DNA from: Nitrospirota bacterium
Lineage (GTDB): Bacteria; Nitrospirota; Thermodesulfovibrionia; Thermodesulfovibrionales; UBA6898
Assembly: GCA_016215155.1 (NCBI GenBank)
Contig: JACRLQ010000054.1
Location: forward strand, 2,641 to 66,640
Direction of reading: 5' to 3'
DNA length: 64,000 nt
A program made the translations under genes and the position numbers. Positions 7,480 to 17,126 of this stretch are shown in pieces. Every line of letters begins with the position of its first letter. The first letter of the stretch is position 1. The notes under the pieces were generated by a model. That model was not told the DNA's origin, made no database searches, and worked only from the letters and a program-made list of their open reading frames with translations.

Positions 7480-10413
7480 TTACCCCCCGTGGCCCCTGGC
7501 GCCCTTGTCCTTCAGCCTGAGGCGTTTGTCGTCACCGGCGCCGGCGTCGAACCCCTGTATTTTTTCCCTGAAGATGTCATAGTCTTTTTCAGACGCAGGC
7601 ATAAAGCCGGTGCAGTCACGTCCGAGCGATTTAAGGACCACCGCGTCATCGCTCCTGTTGATGTCAAGCGAGACCAGAGAGTCTTTTATCGCGGCCATAA
7701 CGGCCGGGTCAAGGGTCGGATTGCAGCAGACATTGAACTCAGGGATCTCGGACGTCAACTCCAGTATCCTCAACCCCTTGTCCGCAAGTTTGTTTGCGGA
7801 TTCCTCCGGCATGCCCCCGGCGTCGAACTCGCCGTTTATGACGGCCTTTGCGACTTTATCGTGGGTGCCCAGGAACTGATGGCGCTTCAGGTCCGCGACC
7901 GTTATTCCCGCGTCCCTAAGCGCGGCGAGCGGCATAATATGGCCCGTGGCCGACTTTGGACTTACCAGCGCCAGTGATTTTCCCTTCATTTCCCGAAGGG
8001 ATTTAAGGGGTGAGTCCGTCTTGACCACGATCGCGGCGCGATGGAAGGGGACGCCTTTCCGAAGGGCCTTCGCAAGCACCTTGACCCCGTACCGGGTGTT
8101 GGCTTCTATATAATTGGCCGGCCCCATAGCGCAAAGATGCGTGACATTTGTCCCGATGTCCGTCACCGCGCTGTCCATATCTATGGCGACTTTCAGGTCA
8201 ATCGTCCTGCCCAGTTTTTTGTTCAGATATTCGGAAAGGGGTGTGAATTTCCTGAACATGACAGAGGGTTCCTGAAGAGGCACTACGCCAAACCGCAGTG
8301 TATCGCCCCTCTGCGCGGAAAACCTGAAGCGCTCCATCTCGGCCTTAAGGAGTTCGGCGTCCTTCTGAAGGTTCCAGAGGGTCGCGCTGATGCGGAAGGC
8401 AAGGTCCCTGTTCTGGACAGGGATTTCCTTTACCGATTCGATGCTTTCGAGGATAATTGCGGCCCCTTTTTTCTGCTCGGAGAGCGCCATGGAGATCTGG
8501 CGGCTTTTTTCGGAGACGAGCTCTGTTGCCTTTGATATCTGTCCGCTGCTTGTGGCCTGTTCCCCGGTCGCCTTGCTCACGGTAAAAGACAGTTCCTTCA
8601 TCTCTTCGGCAGCCTTTGTGATAAGGGCAACGCCCCTTGACTGTTCGGCGGTCGCCCGGGCAATATTGTCCATCATCTTCCTGACCCGCTCGGTGTTTTC
8701 CATGACCTGCCCCGCGGCCCTGGACTGTTCACTGGTGGACCTTTTTATCGAGAGGGTCATTTCGGACGATTTCCGCGAACTGGTAAGTACTTTCCGTAAG
8801 GCCTCCTCGGTATTTCGCGCCAGCTTAAGGCCTTCTTCCACGGCGTTTATGCCCCTGGTCATCGCGTCTTCGGCGTTTCCTACCTCCTGCTGGACCGCCT
8901 CTATGAGGGCGGCTATGTCCCCCGTGGAGTCACCGGTCCTTTCCGAGAGGTCCTTCATCTCGGCGGCGACTACCGAGAAGCCCCTGCCGTGCTCCCCGGC
9001 CTGAGCGGCCAATATCGCCGCGTTTAAGGAGAGGAGGTTGGTTTCGTCGTTTACGGACTGTATCACGCTCAGGATCTTTTCGATCTCCTTTGACCTCGCC
9101 CCGAGCGCGTTAATGCAGTTGGCGGTGTTTTTTACGGAAGAGGCTATTTCGTTCATGCCCTCTACCGTCTTGGCGATCGAGGCCATGCCGAGGGTACCCG
9201 CCTCGCTTGTGACCTTTTCAGAGAGAACGGCCGATTCCCTCGCGTTCGTCTCCACTTCCTTTATTGAGGAGGCTATCTCCGAGATCGCCGAGACGGTCTC
9301 TTCGGTGGCCACTGACAGTTCCCCAGAACTATCCGCCACCTCTTTTATTGTCGCCGAAAGTTCAGTGATGGAGGTGGAGGTGGACTCGACCGTGCCATCG
9401 AGATGCTGAATGCTTTCGTTTATATGCCTGATGCTCGAGACCATCTGGTCTATCGAGGCCGACGCGTCTTCGGCGGATGAGGCGAGGTCTTCCGTGTTAT
9501 CGGCTATCTCGGTCGTGGTGGCGTTTAATTCTTCCATGGAGCTGGAGATATTGGCCGTGGCCACCGCCTCTTCCTCGGCGCCCTTTAAGACCTTCTCGGA
9601 TTCCTCTTCCACCTCTTCGACGACCTTCAGTATTCTGTCGGAAAGTTCTTTTATCCTCAGAAGCACCCTCTCAAGGGACAGGAAGGAGCCCCTGAGGAGC
9701 CTGCTGACCCCGGCGATCTCGTCGTCTCCGCTTATCTCAAGCGTGAAGGAAAGGTCGCCTTCGGCTATCTTCGTGACAGCGGCCTCGATGGACTTGACCG
9801 GCTTTATGACCATCTTCCTCAGCATCAGCCATAGTATGAGACTGAAGCCTACGGAAGCGAAAAAGGTGATGAAGATCACGATTTTAATGAGCGACATCGC
9901 CCTGTTATATTCCTCTTCTATGCCGACGGAGACCCTGACGGCGCCAAGCAGGGACTTCCCCGCTTCGTGGCAGCCGCGGCAGAGGGTCGTGTTCCTCAGC
10001 GGAAGATAATAGACGAGTCTCGCTTTTTCCCTGATGAGCAGCCGCTCCTTCCCCGACTTGAGTTCATTTATTGCGGATGCTTCCCTGACGGGAGAGCCCT
10101 CTTTGAAGGCCTCGCCGCCCTCGGCGTTCAGGACCGTGATATTGTCGATACCGCGGATCCGTGAGATATTGGCGATGAGTTTTTTCGTGATATCGGCCTT
10201 GCCCTCCAGCATCGTCGTTTCTATGTCCTGGAAGATGATGTTGGCGGTCTTTTCAGAGCTGAACCCGGTTATGCTGTAGAGGGTCTCCCTCTGGATCACA
10301 ACGGACATAAAGGCGGCGGAGATAATCCCGATGATCAATATGGCCCCAACGACGGCAAGCACCTTGAATTCAAGGCTTTTTTTCACAAACTCCGGCGCAT
10401 TGATCCTGAGCAA
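7480..10413 (-). CDS. Methyl-accepting chemotaxis protein with periplasmic haem motif and C-terminal PhnD-like domain
   Basis: A 977-residue receptor. TM1 is about 17-40. The periplasmic sensor (41-175) contains one c-type haem site, CRGCH at 145-149. TM2 is about 176-198, then HAMP (199-252) and a long methyl-accepting coiled coil whose hairpin tip is at about 455-490 (NLLSLNAAILAAQAGEHGRG). From about 705 to 955 a PhnD-like substrate-binding domain follows: LRFGVVPLQEP, LCAMGPANYIEA, SLALVSPKSATGHIMP, FDAGGMPE. This domain is normally periplasmic. Here no membrane segment separates it from the signalling hairpin, so it must be cytoplasmic. The start is TTG 10413 behind a GGGGG stretch. It should signal to CheA/CheW; no che genes are in the window. 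Confidence 0.88.
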   Translation of the reverse strand: MLRINAPEFVKKSLEFKVLAVVGAILIIGIISAAFMSVVIQRETLYSITGFSSEKTANIIFQDIETTMLEGKADITKKLIANISRIRGIDNITVLNAEGGEAFKEGSPVREASAINELKSGKERLLIREKARLVYYLPLRNTTLCRGCHEAGKSLLGAVRVSVGIEEEYNRAMSLIKIVIFITFFASVGFSLILWLMLRKMVIKPVKSIEAAVTKIAEGDLSFTLEISGDDEIAGVSRLLRGSFLSLERVLLRIKELSDRILKVVEEVEEESEKVLKGAEEEAVATANISSSMEELNATTTEIADNTEDLASSAEDASASIDQMVSSIRHINESIQHLDGTVESTSTSITELSATIKEVADSSGELSVATEETVSAISEIASSIKEVETNARESAVLSEKVTSEAGTLGMASIAKTVEGMNEIASSVKNTANCINALGARSKEIEKILSVIQSVNDETNLLSLNAAILAAQAGEHGRGFSVVAAEMKDLSERTGDSTGDIAALIEAVQQEVGNAEDAMTRGINAVEEGLKLARNTEEALRKVLTSSRKSSEMTLSIKRSTSEQSRAAGQVMENTERVRKMMDNIARATAEQSRGVALITKAAEEMKELSFTVSKATGEQATSSGQISKATELVSEKSRQISMALSEQKKGAAIILESIESVKEIPVQNRDLAFRISATLWNLQKDAELLKAEMERFRFSAQRGDTLRFGVVPLQEPSVMFRKFTPLSEYLNKKLGRTIDLKVAIDMDSAVTDIGTNVTHLCAMGPANYIEANTRYGVKVLAKALRKGVPFHRAAIVVKTDSPLKSLREMKGKSLALVSPKSATGHIMPLAALRDAGITVADLKRHQFLGTHDKVAKAVINGEFDAGGMPEESANKLADKGLRILELTSEIPEFNVCCNPTLDPAVMAAIKDSLVSLDINRSDDAVVLKSLGRDCTGFMPASEKDYDIFREKIQGFDAGAGDDKRLRLKDKGARGHGG

Positions 10414-10513
10414 ATTTCAGCCCCCTTTTTTTGATAATCGATATTACCATATATATGTATAAAAAAAAATGATAATAATATTCAGGGAGCGCCCCTAACT
10501 CTTCGGCTGCAAT

Positions 10514-10531
10514 ATGTTGCACACGCAACAT
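10514..10531. promoter_or_regulatory. Perfect inverted repeat between divergent genes
   Basis: ATGTTGC-ACAC-GCAACAT lies between the chemoreceptor (minus strand) and the toxin-antitoxin pair (plus strand), just upstream of a good -35. It is likely an operator for one or both divergent units. No T-run follows it. Confidence 0.4.
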
Positions 10532-10541
10532 CTCCCCTGCT

Positions 10542-10570
10542 TTGAATATTCACCCGGCGTCTGATAGAAT
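10542..10570 (+). promoter_or_regulatory. Sigma-70-type promoter of the toxin-antitoxin operon
   Basis: TTGAAT at 10542-10547, a 17-base spacer and TAGAAT at 10565-10570. Transcription would start about 20 bases before ATG 10599, leaving room for the AAGGA site. Confidence 0.5.
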
Positions 10571-10598
10571 TAATGTGAATACATAAGAAGGATGGTGA

Positions 10599-10847
10599 AT
10601 GATCATGTCAAAGACAATTACCCTGCGGTTGAGCGACGAATCATACGCAAAGCTGAGTCTGGCGGCCAGGGAGGAAAACCGGAGCCTTGCAAACCTGATC
10701 GAGACACTGGCCCTTGGAAAACTCGAAGAAGACCTGTTCGCGGATGACTTCGAGATGTCTGAGATATTCACAAACGACAGGCTCCTAAAGAAGCTGGAAA
10801 AGGGGCACCTGCAGGCAAGGGAGAGGAAAGGCCGTTTCGTTGCGTAG
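10599..10847 (+). CDS. CopG/RHH-like antitoxin
   Basis: An 82-residue protein. The N-terminal strand KTITLRLSDESYAKLSLAA followed by helix EENRSLANLIETLAL is a ribbon-helix-helix DNA-binding fold. The C-terminal acidic then basic tail would contact the toxin. It starts at ATG 10599 behind AAGGA and overlaps the toxin gene by eight bases. It is expected to neutralise the RelE-like toxin and repress its own promoter. Confidence 0.85.
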   Translation: MIMSKTITLRLSDESYAKLSLAAREENRSLANLIETLALGKLEEDLFADDFEMSEIFTNDRLLKKLEKGHLQARERKGRFVA

Positions 10848-11121
10848 GTTCAGGGTCTTCGAGACCGGCCGGTTTACAGAAGACCTTGATCAGGATTTCT
10901 CGGGGAAGGGGGCGATGGTCCGAAAGAAACTTTCTGACTACGTTTATCCCCAACTCGCAGCTAACCCCTTTATGGGAAAGAACATCAAAAAACTGCGCAA
11001 CTATAAGCCGGATACCTGGAGATACAGGATCGGCAATTATCGTTTTTTTTATGAGATAGACGAGCATGAACGGATAGTCTTCATGCTGGCTGCCGATGCG
11101 CGGAAAGACAGTTATAAATAG
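10840..11121 (+). CDS. RelE/ParE-family toxin
   Basis: A 93-residue protein starting at TTG 10840 inside the end of the antitoxin gene. The core pattern GKNIKKLRNYKPDTWRYRIG, then NYRFFYEIDEHERIVFMLAA and a C-terminal RKDSYK, is typical of RelE/ParE toxins (mRNA interferase or gyrase inhibitor). The conserved W-R-Y-R-x-G-x-Y-R-x-x-Y core is intact, so the toxin looks functional. Target cannot be decided from sequence. Confidence 0.88.
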   Translation: MRRFRVFETGRFTEDLDQDFSGKGAMVRKKLSDYVYPQLAANPFMGKNIKKLRNYKPDTWRYRIGNYRFFYEIDEHERIVFMLAADARKDSYK

Positions 11122-11187
11122 CCCCGCTGCCGGGACGTTGTTCACGCGTTCTTATTCCTGTAAAGGTCAATAGCGCCGTGTTAAGAG

Positions 11188-11193
11188 TATAAT
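11188..11193 (+). promoter_or_regulatory. -10 box (TATAAT) directly before addA
   Basis: A consensus TATAAT ends nine bases before ATG 11203 with no Shine-Dalgarno sequence between. The expected transcription start is about three bases before the start codon. The -35 region (GGTCAA near 11165) is weak. Confidence 0.45.
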
Positions 11194-11202
11194 AAAACAC
11201 CC

Positions 11203-14200
11203 ATGGCTGACCCTGTATTAATAAAGGACTCGGAGATCCATTTCCCCCATTTCACCGTCGTCAAGGCCTCTGCCGGCTCAGGGAAGACACATGCGCTCAC
11301 GGGGCGTTTCGTCCAGTTCCTGCTTTCGGAGAAGATCAGGAAAAACGGGCTCCGGAACATCATGGCGATAACATTTTCGAACAATGCCGCGAGGGAGATG
11401 AGGGAGCGGGTCCTGTCCTGGCTCAAGGAGGTCTGCCTGGAGGACCCTGGCCGTATCGAGGAGCTCTCGGGGATCGTGTCGCTCGACAGGGCCGTAATGG
11501 GGCCGAAGGCCGGGCTTCTGGTCGATGAGATACTGGAGCATTATGCCGATTTCCAGGTCAGGACGATAGACAGCTTCATGGCGTCGGTCTTTAAGTCATC
11601 GGCGATCGACTTCGGCTATAATCCCGACTTCGAGATCCTCCTCGACAACAGCGCATTGATGGAATACGCCTTCAACATATTTCTCCGGAACGTAAGAGAA
11701 GGCTCGGCCGAGGCAGGTCAACTTGAGAAGATAGTCGATTCCCTGTCCGAATATAAAAAAACGGGAGATTCATATCTCTGGGACCCCTCGGCCTCACTTT
11801 TGGACGAGATAAAAAAGATACACTCTAAAATTGCGTCAACAGGGAAAACTCCGAAGACTGAAGACCTCACGACAGAGATAAGAAGTGTCATGGAGGGAAT
11901 AACCGCGGCGGTGGAGGAGATCGAAGAAGAGATCGTAAGGTCCGGGCTGAAGAGGCATGGGGCCTCTTCATATAAGACGGTGTATCCCATTGTCAAAGAA
12001 AAAAGATTCCCGGACCTCATAGGAAAGACCTTTGCGAACCTTCCGGTAACAAGACCTTCCAAAGGACAGCCCGGAAGTGACGGCCCCTATGCGCGGATAT
12101 CAGGCCTCTGGGAAGAGGCCGCAGGTCTGATCAACCGGTATTCGGTACTCTATGCGCGCAACAGGTGCGTCCCCTACCTGAGGGCATACGGAGCCTTCAG
12201 CCACACGGTCGAAAAGGTCAAGCGACAGCTCGGCAGGATTTTTATCGAAGACATAGGAAGGCATCTTTCCGAGTATCTGGGCAGTTCGATAGTCCCCGAC
12301 ATCTATTTCAGGATAGGCGATACCGTCTATCATTTCCTGATAGATGAGTTCCAGGACACCTCTCCTATCCAGTGGAGTAACCTCTTCCCGCTGATAGAGA
12401 ATTCACTCTCGCAGGGCGGGAGCCTTTTTGTGGTGGGAGACACGAAACAGGCGATATACGGCTTCCGGGACGCGGACTATACGATCATGAAGGGCCTGGA
12501 ACATCAAAACCCCTTCCCGTCCGCGGACCACGATGTGAAGGAGCTCGATACAAACTACAGGAGCAAAAAGAAGATCCTTTCCTTTGCCGAAATGGTTTTT
12601 AAGGAGGCCGTGGCCTCGAATGACGAGTTCAGGGAGGCCGGCAGAAGAAGCGGGCTGACCGATTACATCCAGAGGGCGCGTGTCGAGGAAGGCGATGACG
12701 GGTACGCCGAGGTCGTCCTCTGCAATCGTGATGACAAAGATCCCCCTGAAAAAGCAGTCCTCCGGGATATTATCCTTGACCTTCATAAACGCGGTTATGA
12801 CTTCCGGGATATCGCCGTCCTGACCCAGAAAAATGAAGACGCGGTCAGGGTAACCACATGGCTTAATGAAAGCAATGTGCATTTTATATCCTACAGCAGT
12901 CTTGATGTAAGAAGGAGAAAGATAACCGGCGAGGTCGTGGCCCTCCTGAATTTCCTCGACGCTCCCACGGACGACTTCTCCTTTGCCTCATTCATATTGG
13001 GAGAGATTTTTTTGAGGGCTGTCGAAAAAGACCCGCCGTTTGTCGGCGCGACGGAGATGAGGGAGTTCTGTTTTATAAAAAGGGATTGTCCGCCGCTTTA
13101 TAAGGCCTTTCAGGAGAAGTTCCCTCAGTTATGGCGGAGATACTTTGAAGGCCTGTTCAGGTCTTCCGCTTTTTTCCCTCTTTATGACCTCGTCACGGAG
13201 GTCTGCGCGGTCTTCGAAGTATTCCGGACCATGAAGGACGAAGAGGCCACGGTCGTGAAGATATTTGAGGCGGTGAAGGACTTTGAGGGGGAGGGGTTCA
13301 ACAGCCTCCGGGATTTCCTCGAGACCGCGGCTGACGACGAGGCCGGCGCGTCAAAATGGAACATGGAAGTCCCTAAAAACACCGACGCGGTCAGGGTAAT
13401 GACCATCCATAAGGCGAAGGGACTGGGGTTCCCCGTTGCGGTGGTGCTGCTGTACGGGGCCGCCAACAGGGGGTTTGACTATATTATTGAAGAGGACAGG
13501 AAATGTCTCACATTCCTCAAGCTCAACAAGGCGGTCGCGGCCTGCGATCCTCTTTTGAATGAGCTCTATTGCGCTGAGCAGATGAAGGAGAAGGTAAACA
13601 GGCTGAACACCCTTTATGTGGGTCTTACAAGACCGGAGAACGAACTCTACGTGATCGGGGTAAAAGGCAAGGAAAAAGGGTACCCTTTTGATCTGCTTCC
13701 GGTGACGGGCTTTGCTCCTTCAGCGAAACCTCAAATTGTAAGGAAGGCCGCATCTTCAGAAATATCACCCGCTACGGACCATCTGCACTTGGGCGGAAGG
13801 ATCGCCGTCCCCGAACCCGGACGACGGTCCATATCTTTTCCGGAACGCCGCCGGGGCGAGTTCATCCACCGGGTCCTTTTCTTTATCGATTACTTCGATG
13901 AAGGTCTCCGCGCCGGGATCGCGGACATGGCAAGGCGCGCGGCTGAGGAGATTGGCCAGGATTACACCCCGGCCGATATCGAAAAAATAATGGCGATCGT
14001 ATCGAAGGGCGGGGCGGCGGAGTATTTCAGGGAGCTCCCCGGACGCCGGGTGCTGAGGGAGCAGGAGTTTTCGGACAGAAACGGCAGGCTGCTCAGAATG
14101 GACAGAGTGGTAGTCGACCGCGACCGGGTCACGGTACTGGACTTCAAGACGGGCCCGAACAAAGAGGGAGAAGAAAAATACAGGTCCCAGATGAATTCCT

Positions 14201-14292
14201 ATATGGAGGTCCTCCGGGACCTGCACCCGGAACTGGCGATTGAGGGCATACTGGCCTTTGTCGATCTTGGCGAGATTGTGAGGCTCCGGTGA
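11203..14292 (+). CDS. addA: AddA/RecB-like UvrD-family helicase-nuclease
   Basis: A 1029-residue superfamily 1A helicase fused to a C-terminal RecB-type nuclease. Walker A is KASAGSGKTH (21-30), motif Ia ITFSNNAAREMRERV, motif II LIDEFQDTSPIQW (about 380-392), motif III GDTKQAIYGFRDAD, motif V VMTIHKAKGLGFPV, and motif VI LYVGLTRPENELYV. The nuclease core near the C-terminus reads MDRVVVDRDRVTVLDFKTG (D...DxK). With AddB it would process double-strand breaks and load RecA. It overlaps addB by four bases. Length is somewhat below Bacillus AddA but all motifs are present. Confidence 0.9.
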   Translation: MADPVLIKDSEIHFPHFTVVKASAGSGKTHALTGRFVQFLLSEKIRKNGLRNIMAITFSNNAAREMRERVLSWLKEVCLEDPGRIEELSGIVSLDRAVMGPKAGLLVDEILEHYADFQVRTIDSFMASVFKSSAIDFGYNPDFEILLDNSALMEYAFNIFLRNVREGSAEAGQLEKIVDSLSEYKKTGDSYLWDPSASLLDEIKKIHSKIASTGKTPKTEDLTTEIRSVMEGITAAVEEIEEEIVRSGLKRHGASSYKTVYPIVKEKRFPDLIGKTFANLPVTRPSKGQPGSDGPYARISGLWEEAAGLINRYSVLYARNRCVPYLRAYGAFSHTVEKVKRQLGRIFIEDIGRHLSEYLGSSIVPDIYFRIGDTVYHFLIDEFQDTSPIQWSNLFPLIENSLSQGGSLFVVGDTKQAIYGFRDADYTIMKGLEHQNPFPSADHDVKELDTNYRSKKKILSFAEMVFKEAVASNDEFREAGRRSGLTDYIQRARVEEGDDGYAEVVLCNRDDKDPPEKAVLRDIILDLHKRGYDFRDIAVLTQKNEDAVRVTTWLNESNVHFISYSSLDVRRRKITGEVVALLNFLDAPTDDFSFASFILGEIFLRAVEKDPPFVGATEMREFCFIKRDCPPLYKAFQEKFPQLWRRYFEGLFRSSAFFPLYDLVTEVCAVFEVFRTMKDEEATVVKIFEAVKDFEGEGFNSLRDFLETAADDEAGASKWNMEVPKNTDAVRVMTIHKAKGLGFPVAVVLLYGAANRGFDYIIEEDRKCLTFLKLNKAVAACDPLLNELYCAEQMKEKVNRLNTLYVGLTRPENELYVIGVKGKEKGYPFDLLPVTGFAPSAKPQIVRKAASSEISPATDHLHLGGRIAVPEPGRRSISFPERRRGEFIHRVLFFIDYFDEGLRAGIADMARRAAEEIGQDYTPADIEKIMAIVSKGGAAEYFRELPGRRVLREQEFSDRNGRLLRMDRVVVDRDRVTVLDFKTGPNKEGEEKYRSQMNSYMEVLRDLHPELAIEGILAFVDLGEIVRLR

Positions 14293-17126
14293 ATTATCAG
14301 ATAATCCCCCCGGACCGCGACCTCATACATGTGATACTCTCAGGCCTTTCGGCCTCCGGAAAAGATTATTCCTCAAACATGGTGATTTTCCCCGGCAAGA
14401 GGCCCGCCCATTTTTTGAGGAAGGCCCTGGCTGATGAACTTAAATCGGGTTTCATCCCGCCCGTCTGCTGCTCCATGGATGAGTTCATCGACTCCGTGTA
14501 TGAGGAATTCGGGGCGGCAAGAAAAATCGACACGCTTGATGCCGTGGCCATTCTCCATGAAATCCACAGAAACTCGGGGGACCCGATAGGGGGTGAGGGT
14601 TTTATGACCGCCGACCGCTTTCTTCCCGTCGGGATGAAGATTTACGGCGATCTGGAAGAACTGACGATAGAGGGGATCAACCCTCACCTGGTCAGGGAGA
14701 TCGAGTCTGTCACCGACGAGTCTCTGCCTGAGCAGACCAGGAAGAGACTGCAGTCGCTGTCTTTTTTTTACGAGGAATTTTATTCCCGCATCAGGGGGAT
14801 GGGGCTATCCACAAGATCGATGAGGTACAGGTTCGCGGCGGAAAAAGGGGTGGATGCCTCACCCGGCAGGTTCACCCGTATAATATTTGCCGGGTTCTTC
14901 GGTCTGACGAAGACCGAAGAGGACATCTTCCGTCAGCTTCTTTCGAGGGACAACACCCTGTTTATTTTTCAGTCCGGACCAGGCCTTCGCGAGGCGGTCA
15001 GCGGGCTTGGTCTTGACGTGCCGGACGATGAGTCCGAAAACCTCCCATATCCGGAAGTAAGTTTTTATAGCGGTCCTGACGCGCACGGACAGGTCTTCGC
15101 TCTTGCCGGGATACTCGATGCGACCCCGGCCGCCGCCGTGACGCCCGACTCAAGGACGGTTATTGTCCTTCCATCCTCGGATTCGCTCTTTCCCCTCCTC
15201 CGGCATGGCCTGTCCGGGATGCCGGAGGACAGTTACAATATCTCTTTGGGGTATCCGTTGAACCGGACCCCGGTCTTCGGGTTTCTGAATAACCTTATGG
15301 AGCTGACAGCCTCGATGGACCGCGACCGCGTGTATGCGCCTGATTATCTGAAGTTTGTGCTTCATCCCTATACAAAAAACGTCTCACTTGACGGAAGGTC
15401 CGAGCCCACGCGCATATTGTTCCATACGATCGAAGAGGAGCTGACGGAACGAAGGACGAAGACCTTTCTGAGACCTTCCGACATCGAAGAAGATGACGAA
15501 CTGCTGGATAAGGTCTTAAGGAGACTTTCCGATGATGAAACGCTGATCGGGAGGGAAGACCTGAGAGAGCACCTAAAGAGCATCCACGCGGCCACCGTGG
15601 GTAAATTCACGGGGTTCAGAAATATCAGGGACTTCGGGACAAAATTGAGGGAGGTCCTGGTCTATATCTTCAATAACAGCACCGCCCGGCTCCATCCATT
15701 TTTCCATCCTTTCGCCGAATCTTTCATCTCGAGCCTCGACGATCTGGACCGCTCCATGATAAGGGAGGTGGCGTTCGAGGAGCCCTCGAGCTACTTCGCG
15801 TTTTTCAGAAAATATGTGATGACCTGTCACACCCCTTTTTCCGGGACCCCGGTCAAGGGCCTTCAGGTCCTGGGTTTCCTCGAAACCAGGGGCCTTAAGT
15901 TCGACAGGGTCTTTGTCCTTGACGCCAATGAAGGCTCGCTTCCAAACACGAAGAAGGAGGACTCGCTGATTCCGTTTAAGGCGCGTAAGATGCTCGGGCT
16001 TCCTACCTATATCGAGCGGGACAAAATATCCGGGTACTATTTCGACACGCTCCTGAGGGGGTGCAGGGAGGCCCGCATATTCTTCGCGGAGAACTCGTCC
16101 CTCGAAAGGTCCAGGTTCGTCGAAAAACTGCTCTGGAGGAGACAGAAAACAGACAGGACAAAATTCGAGAAGCGGTATATTCATTCCATAAACTACCAGG
16201 TCAATCTCATCAACAGGTCCCCCCTGCCGGTGGATAAGACTGAAGGCATCGTCTGCTTCCTCAAAAACCAGAGTTACGGCGCTACGCTTCTGGACCGGTA
16301 CCTGAAGTGTCCGCTTAAGTTTTACTACGCAACGGTGCTGGGTCTCGGCAGGAGGCAGGACCTTACGGGTGAAATAGGGCGGGTTGACATAGGCAATTTT
16401 GTCCATACGGTTGTAAGGGCATATTTTTCCCCTGTGAAGGGCCGGCCGCTTAAGGAAAAGGACATGGACGCGGCCCGGATGAGGGCCCTTGTCGGGCAGC
16501 TCTTTATGCGGGAGTTCGGCGAAGAGGCCTCCGGAGGGCCGTATCTTCTTAAGCGCCAGATCAGCAGGCGCCTTGAAGACCTCGTGGTCCGTTATTACCT
16601 CCCCCTGGCAAATGAACAGCCGGTGACGGTCCTCTCCCAGGAAGAGTCACTTAACATGGTGTTCGGCGGGTTCCATCTTAAGGGCAGGATCGACAGCCTT
16701 GAGCAAAGAGGGGACAAAACCGTAATCGTGGATTATAAGACCGGATCGAACCCTGACAGCCTGAGGATAGACCTTGCTGAACTCGATCTTGATGTTAGAG
16801 AAACATGGAACACGGCCATTGGAAGCCTGCAACTTCCGTTTTACCTGATGCTTTACGCGGAGGGCAGGGGAATGCCGGTGCGGGACCTGGAGGCGATGTT
16901 TCTTATGCTTGGCCGTTCGGCGATCGGAAGGGAGATAGAGCTTCCCCTGTTTTCAGGCGACTCGGACGCTGAGGCGTCATATGCATTGTTGAAAACAGTC
17001 ATACTCCGGCTGCTTGAGGAGATAACAGACCCTGATACCCCCTTCGGGCCCGCTCCGGACATGAAAAAAACCTGCCCGTCCTGCGACTTTAATTATATCT
17101 GCGGCACGCAGTGGATTGTACGGTGA
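14289..17126 (+). CDS. addB: AddB-like Fe-S nuclease/helicase-like subunit
   Basis: A 945-residue partner of AddA. The N-terminal part is helicase-like with degenerate ATP motifs (typical of AddB). The C-terminal part is a RecB-family nuclease with GRIDSLEQRGDKTVIVDYKTG. Four cysteines expected to ligate the AddB 4Fe-4S cluster are present: one in LKCPLKFYY (about residue 675) and three in CPSCDFNYIC at the extreme C-terminus. Start is GTG 14289 in a GTGA overlap with the addA stop, implying translational coupling. Its 3' end is overlapped by the convergent AbrB-type gene. Confidence 0.88.
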   Translation: MNYQIIPPDRDLIHVILSGLSASGKDYSSNMVIFPGKRPAHFLRKALADELKSGFIPPVCCSMDEFIDSVYEEFGAARKIDTLDAVAILHEIHRNSGDPIGGEGFMTADRFLPVGMKIYGDLEELTIEGINPHLVREIESVTDESLPEQTRKRLQSLSFFYEEFYSRIRGMGLSTRSMRYRFAAEKGVDASPGRFTRIIFAGFFGLTKTEEDIFRQLLSRDNTLFIFQSGPGLREAVSGLGLDVPDDESENLPYPEVSFYSGPDAHGQVFALAGILDATPAAAVTPDSRTVIVLPSSDSLFPLLRHGLSGMPEDSYNISLGYPLNRTPVFGFLNNLMELTASMDRDRVYAPDYLKFVLHPYTKNVSLDGRSEPTRILFHTIEEELTERRTKTFLRPSDIEEDDELLDKVLRRLSDDETLIGREDLREHLKSIHAATVGKFTGFRNIRDFGTKLREVLVYIFNNSTARLHPFFHPFAESFISSLDDLDRSMIREVAFEEPSSYFAFFRKYVMTCHTPFSGTPVKGLQVLGFLETRGLKFDRVFVLDANEGSLPNTKKEDSLIPFKARKMLGLPTYIERDKISGYYFDTLLRGCREARIFFAENSSLERSRFVEKLLWRRQKTDRTKFEKRYIHSINYQVNLINRSPLPVDKTEGIVCFLKNQSYGATLLDRYLKCPLKFYYATVLGLGRRQDLTGEIGRVDIGNFVHTVVRAYFSPVKGRPLKEKDMDAARMRALVGQLFMREFGEEASGGPYLLKRQISRRLEDLVVRYYLPLANEQPVTVLSQEESLNMVFGGFHLKGRIDSLEQRGDKTVIVDYKTGSNPDSLRIDLAELDLDVRETWNTAIGSLQLPFYLMLYAEGRGMPVRDLEAMFLMLGRSAIGREIELPLFSGDSDAEASYALLKTVILRLLEEITDPDTPFGPAPDMKKTCPSCDFNYICGTQWIVR

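Noticed and set aside
7480-10413. Chemoreceptor and PhnD-like part as two genes joined by error
   Set aside because: The frame is continuous with no internal start and ribosome binding site at the junction, and the helix runs smoothly into the domain.
15573-16406. 277-residue minus-strand open frame inside addB
   Set aside because: Antisense to a conserved gene with no recognisable features.
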